From: Streptomyces sp. NBC_01476
GTDB taxonomy: Bacteria; Actinomycetota; Actinomycetes; Streptomycetales; Streptomycetaceae
Assembly: GCF_036227265.1 (NCBI RefSeq)
Contig: NZ_CP109446.1
Span: 4,966,001 to 5,030,000, forward strand
Reading direction: 5' to 3'
Length of the DNA stretch: 64,000 bases
Shown: positions 7,770 through 22,721 of the stretch, piece after piece
Layout: every line of letters starts with the position of its first letter
Numbering within the stretch: position 1 is the first letter of the stretch
The notes under the pieces: model-generated
Seen by the model: only the letters and a program-made list of their open reading frames with translations
Databases searched by the model: none
What the model was told of the DNA's origin: nothing
Translations under genes and position numbers: made by a program

Positions 7770-7951
7770 CGCCCGAGCTCGCGCAGTGGCCGGCCGAGGA
7801 ACGAGGCCGTCCGCGAAGCGAGTGAGCAGGAAGACCGAGTGAAAGACGAAGAGGGCTGACGCCCGAGCTCGCGCAGTGGCCGGCCGAGGAACGAGGCGGT
7901 CCGCGGAGCGAGTGAGCAGGAAGACCGAGCAAAAAATGGAGAGGGCTGACG
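7761..7951 (+). repeat. Exact 90-bp tandem duplication between rplK and rplA
   Basis: Two 90-bp units (7761-7850 and 7851-7940) begin with GAGGGCTGACG, which holds the last two codons and stop of rplK; a third 11-nt start follows at 7941-7951. The first 79 bases of the units differ at only two positions, while the last 11 diverge. Each unit contains CTCGC and GCGAG arms able to fold into a hairpin. The element sits in the 288-bp spacer before rplA. Confidence 0.9.
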
Positions 7952-8057
7952 TCCACTCCGGCAGAACGGTGCGCGGGCCAACGGCCGTCGCACCCGCACC
8001 TGTGGCAGGGCCTGCTCGGCCCGCACCACGACTCCACCCCCCTGACAGGAGCAGAAC

Positions 8058-8783
8058 GTGAGCAAGCGCAGCAAGTCTCTCCGCGCTGCGGACGCCAAGA
8101 TCGACCAGGAGCGCCTGTACGCGCCCCTGGAGGCCGTCCGTATCGCCAAGGAGACCGCGACCACCAAGTTCGACTCGACCGTCGAGGTCGCCTTCCGGCT
8201 GGGTGTCGACCCCCGCAAGGCGGACCAGATGGTCCGTGGCACCGTGAACCTTCCGCACGGCACCGGCAAGACCGCCCGGGTCCTGGTCTTCGCGACCGGT
8301 GACCGTGCTGCGGCCGCGGAAGCCGCGGGAGCCGACATCGTCGGCTCCGACGAACTGATCGACGAGGTGGCGAAGGGCCGGCTGGACTTCGACGCCGTCG
8401 TCGCCACCCCGGACCTGATGGGCAAGGTCGGCCGGCTGGGCCGCGTGCTCGGCCCGCGCGGTCTGATGCCGAACCCGAAGACCGGCACCGTGACGCCCGA
8501 CGTGGCGAAGGCGGTCACCGAGATCAAGGGCGGCAAGATCGAGTTCCGCGTGGACAAGCACTCGAACCTGCACTTCATCATCGGCAAGGTCTCCTTCGAC
8601 GACGCCCAGCTGGTGGAGAACTACGCCGCCGCGCTGGACGAGATCCTGCGGCTGAAGCCGTCCGCGGCCAAGGGCCGGTACGTCCGCAAGGCCGCGGTCT
8701 CCACGACCATGGGCCCCGGCATCCAGGTCGACCCGAACCGCACCCGCAACCTGCTGGTGGAAGAGGACCCCGCGTCGGTCTGA
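8058..8783 (+). CDS. rplA: 50S ribosomal protein L1
   Basis: 241 aa from GTG behind ACAGGAGCAG. L1 forms the mobile stalk that handles E-site tRNA and in many bacteria represses its own rplK-rplA mRNA. Conserved stretches: FDSTVEVAFRLGVDPRKADQ, GTVNLPHGTGK, LGRVLGPRGLMPNPKTGTV and EFRVDKHSNLHF. A long spacer with a tandem duplication separates it from rplK, which is unusual for a pair that is normally translationally close. A terminator hairpin follows. Confidence 0.98.
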   Translation: MSKRSKSLRAADAKIDQERLYAPLEAVRIAKETATTKFDSTVEVAFRLGVDPRKADQMVRGTVNLPHGTGKTARVLVFATGDRAAAAEAAGADIVGSDELIDEVAKGRLDFDAVVATPDLMGKVGRLGRVLGPRGLMPNPKTGTVTPDVAKAVTEIKGGKIEFRVDKHSNLHFIIGKVSFDDAQLVENYAAALDEILRLKPSAAKGRYVRKAAVSTTMGPGIQVDPNRTRNLLVEEDPASV

Positions 8784-8818
8784 CGCGCCCTCTGACACCT
8801 CCGGGAACCGCACACGAG

Positions 8819-8854
8819 GCCGGGCCCGTCCCTTACCACAGGGGCGGGCCCGGC
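8819..8854 (+). terminator. Terminator hairpin after rplA
   Basis: GCCGGGCCCGTCCC and GGGGCGGGCCCGGC form a long stem with an ACCACA-type loop. Placement 35 bp after the rplA stop and before the lipoprotein promoter region supports termination. Confidence 0.7.
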
Positions 8855-8934
8855 CCGCTGTGTGTCAGCCGTCCGGGCTAAGGTTCTGACGATGCCGGTG
8901 GGGGCGGACGGCCCGCACCGCGGGGGAGGATCAC

Positions 8935-9870
8935 ATGCGGGTTGTCCGCAGCACCACACTGGCCGTCGCGGCCGTCACCTCACTGCTCGGCCTGGCGGCC
9001 TGCTCCGGGGGCTCGCACGACTCCGCCTCCGGTGACGGTGACCGGACGGCCGGCCCGTCGGTCACCGCCTCGTCCCCGGCCACGAGCCCGGGCGGCGGCA
9101 AGGACACCTCGGTCGCCCAGGCCGTCGAGGCGCTCAACGTGGTGGAGAAGCGCGCCGACGCGGCGAACTCGGCGAAGATCGAGAGCACCATGAAGGCCGG
9201 CGACACGATGTCCACGCGGTCCACGGGCGCGATGGACTGGTCGGACGGCAACAAGGCCGAGATGACGATCACGTACACCGGCGGCACGTACCGCGACACC
9301 ATCGAGAAGGCCGGTCTCGGCGACACCATGCGGGCGCGCTACCTCACGGACGCGTACTACGTGAACATGGGGCAGAAGATGTCCGACCAGATCGGCGGCA
9401 AGCACTGGATCCGGTACGGCTACGACGACCTGGCCAAGGTGGCCGGCGGCTCGGGCGCCTTCCTCTCGGACCAGCTGCAGAACAACAACCCGTCGCGGTC
9501 GGTGCAGTACATCATGGCCTCGCCGAACGTCCACAAGGTCGGCAGCGAGGACGTACGCGGTGTGCCCACGACCCACTACTCCGGCACGCTCGACGTGGAC
9601 GACGTCACCGAGCAGACGTCCACCGACATGACCCCGCAGGAGCTGGCCGACCTGCAGAAGACGCTGAAGACGGCCGGGGTCACCACCGAGCAGGTGGACC
9701 TCTGGGTCTCCTCGGACAACCTGCCGGTCAAGGCGGTCTCCAGCGCCCACGCGAGCACCGGTGACACCGAGTCGACCACCTACTACTCGGACTTCGGCAC
9801 GAAGGTCTCGGTGCGGAAGCCGGCCGCCGGTGACTACGTGGACTTCACCGAGATGACCGGGGCCCCGTAG
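8935..9870 (+). CDS. Putative lipoprotein (unknown function)
   Basis: 311 aa. A lipoprotein signal peptide with lipobox LGLAAC places the lipidated Cys at residue 23, so the mature protein is anchored to the outer face of the membrane. A Ser/Gly/Thr-rich linker to about residue 60 is followed by a soluble domain rich in Lys/Asp beta-strand-like sequence, with SAKIESTMKAGDTMSTRST near its start. The pattern (two-sided sheet with 'VDLWVSSDNLPVKAV' near the end) recalls LppX/LprG-like or LolA-fold carrier proteins, but this is inference. In Streptomyces one or two lipoproteins lie between rplA and rplJ, so position is conserved even though function is unknown. Confidence 0.75.
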   Translation: MRVVRSTTLAVAAVTSLLGLAACSGGSHDSASGDGDRTAGPSVTASSPATSPGGGKDTSVAQAVEALNVVEKRADAANSAKIESTMKAGDTMSTRSTGAMDWSDGNKAEMTITYTGGTYRDTIEKAGLGDTMRARYLTDAYYVNMGQKMSDQIGGKHWIRYGYDDLAKVAGGSGAFLSDQLQNNNPSRSVQYIMASPNVHKVGSEDVRGVPTTHYSGTLDVDDVTEQTSTDMTPQELADLQKTLKTAGVTTEQVDLWVSSDNLPVKAVSSAHASTGDTESTTYYSDFGTKVSVRKPAAGDYVDFTEMTGAP

Positions 9871-10197
9871 GGGTCAGCCCGGTGCCCGGCCCCCCGGAGG
9901 CGATTTGCCCGGTGGGGGGCCGGTCCCGTACGCTTCCGGGGAAGCCAAAGACCGCTGGTTGTCGCCATGCCCCGCGAGGGGTGGGGCGGCCGAAGGATCC
10001 GCTGGATGCGGACGGCCCGCGCAGGTGACCGAGGAAGATCTCCGGATCGGTGCATGCCACTGTTCCGTTGAGCTGAGCCCCGTGCGCCCGCGCATGGGGC
10101 GTTCTGCATTTCTGTACGACTCGGGGTGCTCCACGACTCGGGTTCCCTCCTTCGCGTGCCGGACGGTCCGCAATCACCCGGAAGGAGGCCGAGACTC
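9871..10197 (+). promoter_or_regulatory. L10 leader and rplJ 5' region
   Basis: About 330 bp with the marks of the ribosomal L10 leader: CCAAAGACCGCTGGTTG (9945-9961) and the distal CAGGTGACCGAGGAAG (10022-10037), the two sides of the kink-turn structure bound by L10-(L7/L12). A downstream hairpin, GCCCCGTGCG / CGCATGGGGC (10077-10100), could act in attenuation. The rplJ ribosome site GAAGGAGG (10180-10187) ends the region. Autoregulation by the L10-L12 complex is known for this RNA family; here it is inferred from sequence. Confidence 0.75.
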
Positions 10198-10758
10198 ATG
10201 GCGAGGCCCGACAAGGCTGCCGCGGTTGCCGAGTTGACGGATCAGTTCCGCTCCTCGAACGCCGCGATGCTGACCGAGTACCGCGGTCTCACCGTGGCGC
10301 AGCTCAAGACGCTGCGCCGTTCACTCGGTGAGAACGTCACGTACGCCGTGGTGAAGAACACGCTGACCAAGATCGCGGCCAACGAGGCCGGGATCAGCAC
10401 GCTCGACGACCTGTTCGCGGGTCCGTCGGCCGTCGCCTTCGTCGCCGGTGACCCGGTCGAGGCGGCGAAGGGTCTTCGTGACTTCGCCAAGGACAACCCC
10501 AACCTCGTCATCAAGGGCGGTGTCCTTGACGGCAAGGCGCTGTCCGCCGACGAGATCAAGAAGCTCGCGGACCTCGAGTCCCGCGAGGTTCTGCTCGCCA
10601 AGCTGGCGGGTGCCATGAAGGCCAAGCAGTCCCAGGCTGCCGCGGTCTTCCAGGCGCTCCCCTCGAAGTTCGTCCGCACCGCGGAGGCGCTTCGGGCCAA
10701 GCAGGCGGAAGAGCAGGGCGGTGCCGGTACGCCGGCTCCCGCCGAGGCTGCCGAATAG
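10198..10758 (+). CDS. rplJ: 50S ribosomal protein L10
   Basis: 186 aa. L10 anchors the L7/L12 dimers to form the stalk that recruits translation GTPases. It starts MARPDKAAAVAELTDQFRSS with the conserved AMLTEYRGLTVAQLKTLRR and YAVVKNTLTKIAAN segments. The C-terminal helix that binds L12 dimers is followed by an alanine/glutamate-rich tail, as in other actinobacteria. The ATG follows a strong GAAGGAGG. Likely cotranscribed with rplL, 93 bp downstream, and controlled through the leader upstream. Confidence 0.97.
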   Translation: MARPDKAAAVAELTDQFRSSNAAMLTEYRGLTVAQLKTLRRSLGENVTYAVVKNTLTKIAANEAGISTLDDLFAGPSAVAFVAGDPVEAAKGLRDFAKDNPNLVIKGGVLDGKALSADEIKKLADLESREVLLAKLAGAMKAKQSQAAAVFQALPSKFVRTAEALRAKQAEEQGGAGTPAPAEAAE

Positions 10759-10851
10759 CCGACCCGGCTACGTCAGCAGTCCAGCGGGCACCGAGTACGC
10801 CCGCCGACATGTACACCCGGCACCAGCCGAATTAGTGGAAGGACCGCCATC

Positions 10852-11235
10852 ATGGCGAAGCTCAGCCAGGCCGAGCTGCTCGAGCAGTTCGAGAACCTCA
10901 CCCTCATCGAGCTCTCCGAGTTCGTGAAGGCCTTCGAGGAGAAGTTCGACGTCACCGCTGCCGCCCCGGTCGCCGTGGCCGGCGTCGCGGGCCCGGCCGC
11001 CGTCGCGGACGCCCCCGAGGAGCAGGACGAGTTCGACGTCATCCTCACGGGTGCCGGCGAGAAGAAGATCCAGGTCATCAAGGTCGTGCGTGAGCTGACC
11101 TCGCTGGGTCTGAAGGAAGCCAAGGACCTCGTGGACGGCGCCCCGAAGCCGGTCCTGGAGAAGGCCACCAAGGAAGCCGCCGAGAAGGCCCGCGAGTCCC
11201 TCGCGGCCGCCGGCGCCTCGGTCGAGGTCAAGTAA
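10852..11235 (+). CDS. rplL: 50S ribosomal protein L7/L12
   Basis: 127 aa. Multi-copy stalk protein that binds EF-G, EF-Tu and IF2. The N-terminal dimerisation helix LSQAELLEQFENLTLIELSE is followed by an Ala/Val/Pro hinge (about residues 38-58). The C-terminal domain contains the factor-binding IQVIKVVRELTSLGLKEAKD. A strong ribosome site precedes the ATG, as expected for a protein made in excess over L10. A terminator-like hairpin follows and partly separates it from rpoB. Confidence 0.98.
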   Translation: MAKLSQAELLEQFENLTLIELSEFVKAFEEKFDVTAAAPVAVAGVAGPAAVADAPEEQDEFDVILTGAGEKKIQVIKVVRELTSLGLKEAKDLVDGAPKPVLEKATKEAAEKARESLAAAGASVEVK

Positions 11236-11275
11236 CACCAGCTCGACCCCTGCTCCACCCTGCTCCACCCGCCGG

Positions 11276-11312
11276 AGGCGGCCACTCGAAAGGGTGGCCG
11301 CCTTCGGCCGTT
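11276..11312 (+). terminator. Hairpin after rplL
   Basis: AGGCGGCCACT-CGAA-AGGGTGGCCGCCTT forms a strong stem-loop followed by TTCGGCCGTTTT. It probably attenuates read-through from rplJL into rpoBC, allowing different yields of ribosomal proteins and RNA polymerase. Confidence 0.65.
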
Positions 11313-11336
11313 TTCGATCTACGCGAGGCTGGGGCC

Positions 11337-11365
11337 TTGACGTATGGCACGCATCGCGCAATTCT
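11337..11365 (+). promoter_or_regulatory. Possible upstream rpoB promoter
   Basis: TTGACG (11337-11342), a 17-bp spacer and AATTCT (11360-11365). The -35 is good and the -10 is poor, so this is weak evidence for a second promoter about 390 bp before rpoB. Confidence 0.3.
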
Positions 11366-11569
11366 CAGGACGCGCCGTGAGTCCCGCGGTGGTGCGCCGG
11401 TGGCCGGCCCCTGGGGTCCGCCAGTTCGATCCGGGTCGGATGCATGGATCGACGCGGATGCGGGAATGCATGGCAATGCAGCGTGACGGATAAGCGGGTC
11501 CGGGCTCCGAGGGCCGGACCCCGCGAGGTGGGCGAGGGGGCGACGATTCGGTACTCCGAATCACAGCTC

Positions 11570-11598
11570 TGGACATCAGTGGGCCAAGTGGCTACACT
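11570..11598 (+). promoter_or_regulatory. rpoB promoter
   Basis: TGGACA (11570-11575), an exact 17-bp spacer and TACACT (11593-11598): a convincing housekeeping promoter. Transcription would start near 11605 and give a leader of about 150 nt containing the CTGAAGGG / CCCTTCAG stem. Confidence 0.7.
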
Positions 11599-11757
11599 GT
11601 CCCTTTGCGCTGCCTGTTAGCTGCTGCCTGGCCCGTCACCAGGAGCATGCCCGTATCTGAGCAACCCTGAAGGGGCCTGTCATCAGGGCTTTTCCCTTCA
11701 GCTCAGGGGTGGACCGGTACGCGCGTAGTGAGTCCGAGCCCTCGGAAGGACCCCCTC

Positions 11758-15243
<3,486 letters not shown>

Positions 15244-15368
15244 CGGGTTGCTGCCGGGCCTTCACAGGCCCGGCGGCTCCCCCGCAGCCGCTGGCGCGGC
15301 CGGGGGGACCCCCAACCGGCCCCGTACAGACCATTTGAGAATCAACCCTGAGAGGGATTGACGACACA

Positions 15369-19283
<3,915 letters not shown>

Positions 19284-19298
19284 TCGTCGCCGTATCGG

Positions 19299-19341
19299 AA
19301 GGGCGGCCGCCCCGGATTCTCCGGGGCGGCCGCCCTTTTTG
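19299..19341 (+). terminator. Strong intrinsic terminator after rpoC
   Basis: AGGGCGGCCGCCCCGG and CCGGGGCGGCCGCCCT form a 16-bp perfect stem around ATTCT, followed by TTTTTGTGTG. It ends the rpoBC transcript. Confidence 0.92.
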
Positions 19342-19404
19342 TGTGAGGCGGGGGCGTGGGGGAGGGGCCGTCCGGGCGGATAGGTGTGTGTTACCGTTAT
19401 TTCT

Positions 19405-19456
19405 TGTCATCGGCTGATGACATCGGTGAATGACACCGGTGAACGACACCAGTGGA
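19405..19456. promoter_or_regulatory. Candidate TetR operator cluster upstream of the MFS gene
   Basis: TGTCATC-GGCT-GATGACA (19405-19422) is a perfect 7-bp inverted repeat. It runs into three 13-bp direct repeats TGACATCGGTGAA, TGACACCGGTGAA and CGACACCAGTGGA (19418-19456). These are good binding-site candidates for the TetR protein encoded downstream. Confidence 0.55.
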
Positions 19457-19507
19457 CCTGAGAAGACGGCGGCGTGCCGATGGGCGGACGGACAGGGGCG
19501 AGCGGAC

Positions 19508-19539
19508 ATGAGCGGGCAGATATGAGCATGCGGATATGA
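19508..19539 (+). other. Two overlapping minicistrons before the MFS gene
   Basis: ATG AGC GGG CAG ATA TGA (19508-19525) and ATG AGC ATG CGG ATA TGA (19522-19539) each overlap the next ATG by ATGA, and the second overlaps the MFS start at 19536. The three start regions are 14-bp tandem repeats. No good ribosome site lies immediately before the third ATG, so termination-reinitiation coupling is plausible. Whether they are translated is not known. Confidence 0.45.
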
Positions 19540-21140
19540 GCGGGCAGCCTGCCCTCGCGTCAGCCGGGCCCGGAGGCCGCGCTCTGCGGCTGCGCCTGCT
19601 CGGACCCACCCTGGTCGTCGTGGGCTCGCTGATGGCCGTCGTGTCCAGCCTGGGCGCCCCTCTCATCCCGACCATCGCCGGCGCCGACGGAGTTTCGCTG
19701 AGCACCGCGGAGTGGGTGCTCACCATCACCTTGATGACCGGCGCGCTGGCCACTCCGGTGATGGGCCGGCTCGCCGACGGCCCACGGCAGCGGGACGTGA
19801 TCCTCGCCGCGCTCGGCGCGGTGGTGGCCGGCTGCGTGGTGGCCGCGGTCTCCAGCGGCTTCGCGATGCTGATCGTCGGCCGCGGCCTGCAGGGGGTGGG
19901 CCTCGGCCTGCTGCCGGTGGCGATGGCCATCGCCCGCAGGAACCTTCCGCCGGAGAAGTCCCGGCAGGCCATCGCCACCCTGTCGGTGACGGCCGCCATC
20001 GGTGCCGGCCTCGGCTACCCGCTGACCGCGCTGATCGCCGAGACCTTCGACTTCCGCGGCGCCTACTGGTTCGGCGCGATCACCGTCGGAGCCGCGTTCG
20101 TGCTCGCCGCCCTCGTACTGCCCGGCCGGGCGAAGGTCGCCGCCCGGCGGTTCGACACCGTCGGGGCCGGCATCATCAGCCTGGTCGTCATCGGCCTGTC
20201 GGTCGCGCTGAGCGAGGCCGGCGGCTGGGGGTGGACCTCGCCCCGCGCGCTGGGGATCTTCGCCGCCTGCCTGGTGCTGCTCGCGCTGTGGATACCGTAC
20301 GAACTGCGGGTCGCCGATCCGCTGATCGACCTGCGCCAGGTGCGGAACCGGTCGGTGCTCACCGCCGACGTGGGCGGCTTCCTGATCAGCGTGGCGATGT
20401 ACCTGCTGCTGCCGGTCGTGGTGGAGTTCGTCCAGGTCCCGGTGGCCAACGGCTACGGGTTCGGGGCGTCGCTGGTCGTCTCCGGGCTGGTGCTCGTGCC
20501 GTACGCGGTGGCGAACTTCGTGGCCAGCCGCTTCCTCGGCGTGTACGAACGGCGGTTCGGTGCGCGCAGCATGATCCCGCTCGGCTCGCTGGTCTTCGCG
20601 GTGGCGACCGGCTTCTTCGCGCTGGAGCACTCGGCGCTGTGGGAGGCGTTCGTGACGTCCGGGATAGCCGGCTTCGGCATGGGCTTCACCTACGCGGCCA
20701 TGCCCGGGTTCATCGTCCGGGCGGTGCCGCAGCGCGAGACGGGCAGCGCCACCGGCTTCTACCAGGTGCTCCGGAGCATCGGACTGACGCTGGGCAGCGC
20801 GCTGTCCGCCGCCGTACTGATGGCGCACACCCACGCCGGGGACGCGCTGCCGGCCGTGTCGGGCTTCGAGACGGCGCTGGTGATCGCGTCCGGGCTGGGC
20901 GTGGCCACCGCGGTGATCAGCTTCGTGCTGCCCGGCCGGGGGTCGAGCCGCGGGGTGGTGCTGGGCGTCCGGAAGCGGGCCCTTGCCGGTCAGGGGGCCG
21001 GTCAGCGGGCGGAGCTGGAGGTCGGACAGGCGGCCGGCCCGGGGGCCGAGCGGGCGGTCGACAATATGATGACGGAGGAAGCCGAACTCGCCGGCTCCGG
21101 TTTCATGACGGTGGACGACCGGGGACCCGGCGAGCGCTAG
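19536..21140 (+). CDS. MFS drug exporter, DHA2-like
   Basis: 534 aa with about 14 hydrophobic segments between residues 20 and 470, matching the 14-helix DHA2 group of proton-coupled exporters. The loop 2-3 motif appears as GRLADGPRQRDVI, motif B as IVGRGLQGVGLGLLPVAMAI, and the first helix begins GPTLVVVGSLMAVVSSLGAP. A Gly/Ala-rich hydrophilic tail of about 60 residues follows the last helix. The downstream TetR gene begins 10 bp later, so the pair is probably one transcript with autorepression. Substrate is unknown; similar exporters remove antibiotics, dyes or biocides. Confidence 0.88.
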   Translation: MSGQPALASAGPGGRALRLRLLGPTLVVVGSLMAVVSSLGAPLIPTIAGADGVSLSTAEWVLTITLMTGALATPVMGRLADGPRQRDVILAALGAVVAGCVVAAVSSGFAMLIVGRGLQGVGLGLLPVAMAIARRNLPPEKSRQAIATLSVTAAIGAGLGYPLTALIAETFDFRGAYWFGAITVGAAFVLAALVLPGRAKVAARRFDTVGAGIISLVVIGLSVALSEAGGWGWTSPRALGIFAACLVLLALWIPYELRVADPLIDLRQVRNRSVLTADVGGFLISVAMYLLLPVVVEFVQVPVANGYGFGASLVVSGLVLVPYAVANFVASRFLGVYERRFGARSMIPLGSLVFAVATGFFALEHSALWEAFVTSGIAGFGMGFTYAAMPGFIVRAVPQRETGSATGFYQVLRSIGLTLGSALSAAVLMAHTHAGDALPAVSGFETALVIASGLGVATAVISFVLPGRGSSRGVVLGVRKRALAGQGAGQRAELEVGQAAGPGAERAVDNMMTEEAELAGSGFMTVDDRGPGER

Positions 21141-21150
21141 GAGGGCCGGC

Positions 21151-21813
21151 GTGAGCGCGGACCGGACGACGCCCACGGATACGGGTGCGGATACGGGTGC
21201 GGGTACGAGTGCGGACCAGGAGCCGGCGCCCGAGCCCAGGGCCGGCCGGGCCCGGGACTCCGCCGCCAGCAAGCAGGCGCTGCTGCACGCGGCGCAGGCG
21301 CTCTTCGGCCAGAAGGGCTTCGAGCGCACCACGATCCGCGAGATCGGCGAGCGGGCCGGGGTCGACGCCGCACTGATCGCCCGCTACTTCGGCAACAAGG
21401 CGGAGCTCTACGTGGCCGCGGTGGTCGCGGAGGACACCGCCGCCCGGGGGCCCGGGGCCTTCGAGGGGCTGCCGCAGATCGCGGACACCCTGGTCAGCAG
21501 GTCCGACGAACGCGGGCCCGGCCCGATCATGCAGGCGCTCATCCGGGCCGACACCTCCCCGGAGATCCGGGTGGCCGCGGGGGACCGGATCGCCCGCCGC
21601 GTCGTCGACCCGCTCGCCGCCGAGATGACCGCCCGGAACCTCGACCGCCCCCGGCTGCGTGCCGAGGTCGCCGTCTCGGCGCTCTACGGCATCAGCCTCG
21701 GCCGTTCGCTCGGCTGGTTCGAGGAGATCCAGTCCGTGCCGAAGGACGAGCTGGTCGCGCTCATCGTCGAGGCGCTCACCGCACTGACGGGTGAGGATCC
21801 GGCGGACCGGTGA
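21151..21813 (+). CDS. TetR-family transcriptional regulator
   Basis: 220 aa from GTG. The N-terminus (about 35 residues) is a low-complexity Thr/Asp/Gly/Ala tail encoded by GGATACGGGTGC-type repeats. The helix-turn-helix follows: KQALLHAAQALFGQKGFERT, IREIGERAGVDAALIARYF and GNKAELYVAAV (about residues 42-90). The C-terminal ligand domain contains FEGLPQIADTL and the TetR_C-like VSALYGISLGRSL. It follows an exporter gene at 10 bp and is the likely repressor of that gene, acting at the inverted repeat near 19.41 kb. The inducer is unknown. Confidence 0.9.
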   Translation: MSADRTTPTDTGADTGAGTSADQEPAPEPRAGRARDSAASKQALLHAAQALFGQKGFERTTIREIGERAGVDAALIARYFGNKAELYVAAVVAEDTAARGPGAFEGLPQIADTLVSRSDERGPGPIMQALIRADTSPEIRVAAGDRIARRVVDPLAAEMTARNLDRPRLRAEVAVSALYGISLGRSLGWFEEIQSVPKDELVALIVEALTALTGEDPADR

Positions 21814-21910
21814 GCACCGTGCCTGCCCGGCACGGCGGGTCGCGTCACAACTTGTCCACACAGAGCGGGCGTTCCGCCCAGGAACGCCCGTACTGCGGCA
21901 TGATGGAGAG

Positions 21911-22381
21911 ATGCTGGCCGGGGATGCGGATCGGGATCGGGCGGCGAACGTCCTGCGCGAGGCGTTCGCCGAGGGGCGGTTGACCCAGGACGAGTACGAG
22001 GAGCGGATCGGCCGCGCCTTCCAGGCACGTACGTACGAGGAGTTGGACGTCCTCACCGAGGACATCCCCAAGCCGCCACCGCCACCCGTACCGGCCGCCT
22101 TCCGGCCGTACCCGACCCCGTACCCCCGCTACCCCGCGCCGCCCTACGGCCCGCCGCAGACGAACGGGAAGGCGGTCGCCTCGCTGGCCGTCTCCATCGT
22201 GGCCGGCTGGAGCTTCGGCGTCGGACCGGTGGTGGCGATCGCCCTGGGCCACACCGCCAAGCGGGAGATCCGGCGGAACGGCGGCACCGGCGACGGCCTG
22301 GCGACAGCAGGCCTGGTCATCGGCTACCTCAGCCTCGCCCTGTGGGTGCTGGTCTTCATCGCGGCGGTGACCGGAAGCTGA
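21911..22381 (+). CDS. DUF1707 / DUF4190 membrane protein
   Basis: 156 aa; ATG with an upstream GATGGAGAG site. An N-terminal DUF1707-like domain of about 45 residues (AGDADRDRAANVLREAFAEG, LTQDEYEERIGRAFQARTY) is followed by a Pro/Tyr-rich linker and two C-terminal membrane helices flanking GHTAKREIRRNG, as in DUF4190 proteins. DUF1707 modules are abundant in actinobacteria and are of unknown function; the helix pair suggests a membrane-attached protein with the DUF1707 domain in the cytoplasm. It stands alone between TetR and the str operon. Confidence 0.8.
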   Translation: MLAGDADRDRAANVLREAFAEGRLTQDEYEERIGRAFQARTYEELDVLTEDIPKPPPPPVPAAFRPYPTPYPRYPAPPYGPPQTNGKAVASLAVSIVAGWSFGVGPVVAIALGHTAKREIRRNGGTGDGLATAGLVIGYLSLALWVLVFIAAVTGS

Positions 22382-22721
22382 ACCCGGCCGTTCCGGCACC
22401 CGCTGCGGCCGCGCCGGGAATGCCGGGGGCACCGGCGCCGTTGTAGCACCCGGGGCGAACTTCTTCCGGCCGGTCCAGTGCCTGGATGCATTTGTTTTGA
22501 CCGCAGTCGATGCGGTAGGTACGCTCTCATCTTGTGCCTGGGGTGTGCCCGGGTTCTTGCGCGTGCCATGCGACCGCGTAAGGGCACCGAGGCCGCGACA
22601 CCCGCGTCATACGCACTTCTCCGTTTGTTCGGATACGTGTGGGGTCCGCGACACACCCGACCGCGTGGGTCGGGCCCCAGGTTAGATTTATCGAGATCGG
22701 CACACAGAAACCGGAGAAACG
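22382..22721 (+). promoter_or_regulatory. str operon promoter and leader
   Basis: 340 bp. TTGACC (22497-22502), an exact 17-bp spacer and TACGCT (22520-22525) form a convincing promoter, giving a leader of about 190 nt. The leader contains the hairpin CCCGACC-GCGTG-GGTCGGG (22656-22674), flanked by GGGG and GCCCC, which recurs in the rpsJ leader. The rpsL start follows a GGAGAAACG ribosome site. Confidence 0.75.

Larger units (their letters stand above)
11236..11757 (+). other. rplL-rpoB intergenic region and rpoB leader
   Basis: 522 bp without a gene. It holds the post-rplL hairpin, two candidate promoters, a GGGTCCGG / CCGGACCC hairpin around 11495-11521, and a leader inverted repeat CTGAAGGG / CCCTTCAG (11667-11674 and 11694-11701) 60-90 nt before the rpoB start. 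Confidence 0.7.

Noticed and set aside
7761..7951. CRISPR-like array
   Set aside because: Direct units of 90 bp without spacers; it is a tandem duplication.
11728..11757. GTG at 11728 as rpoB start
   Set aside because: No ribosome site near it, whereas TTG at 11758 follows GGAAGGA and gives the Streptomyces length and numbering.
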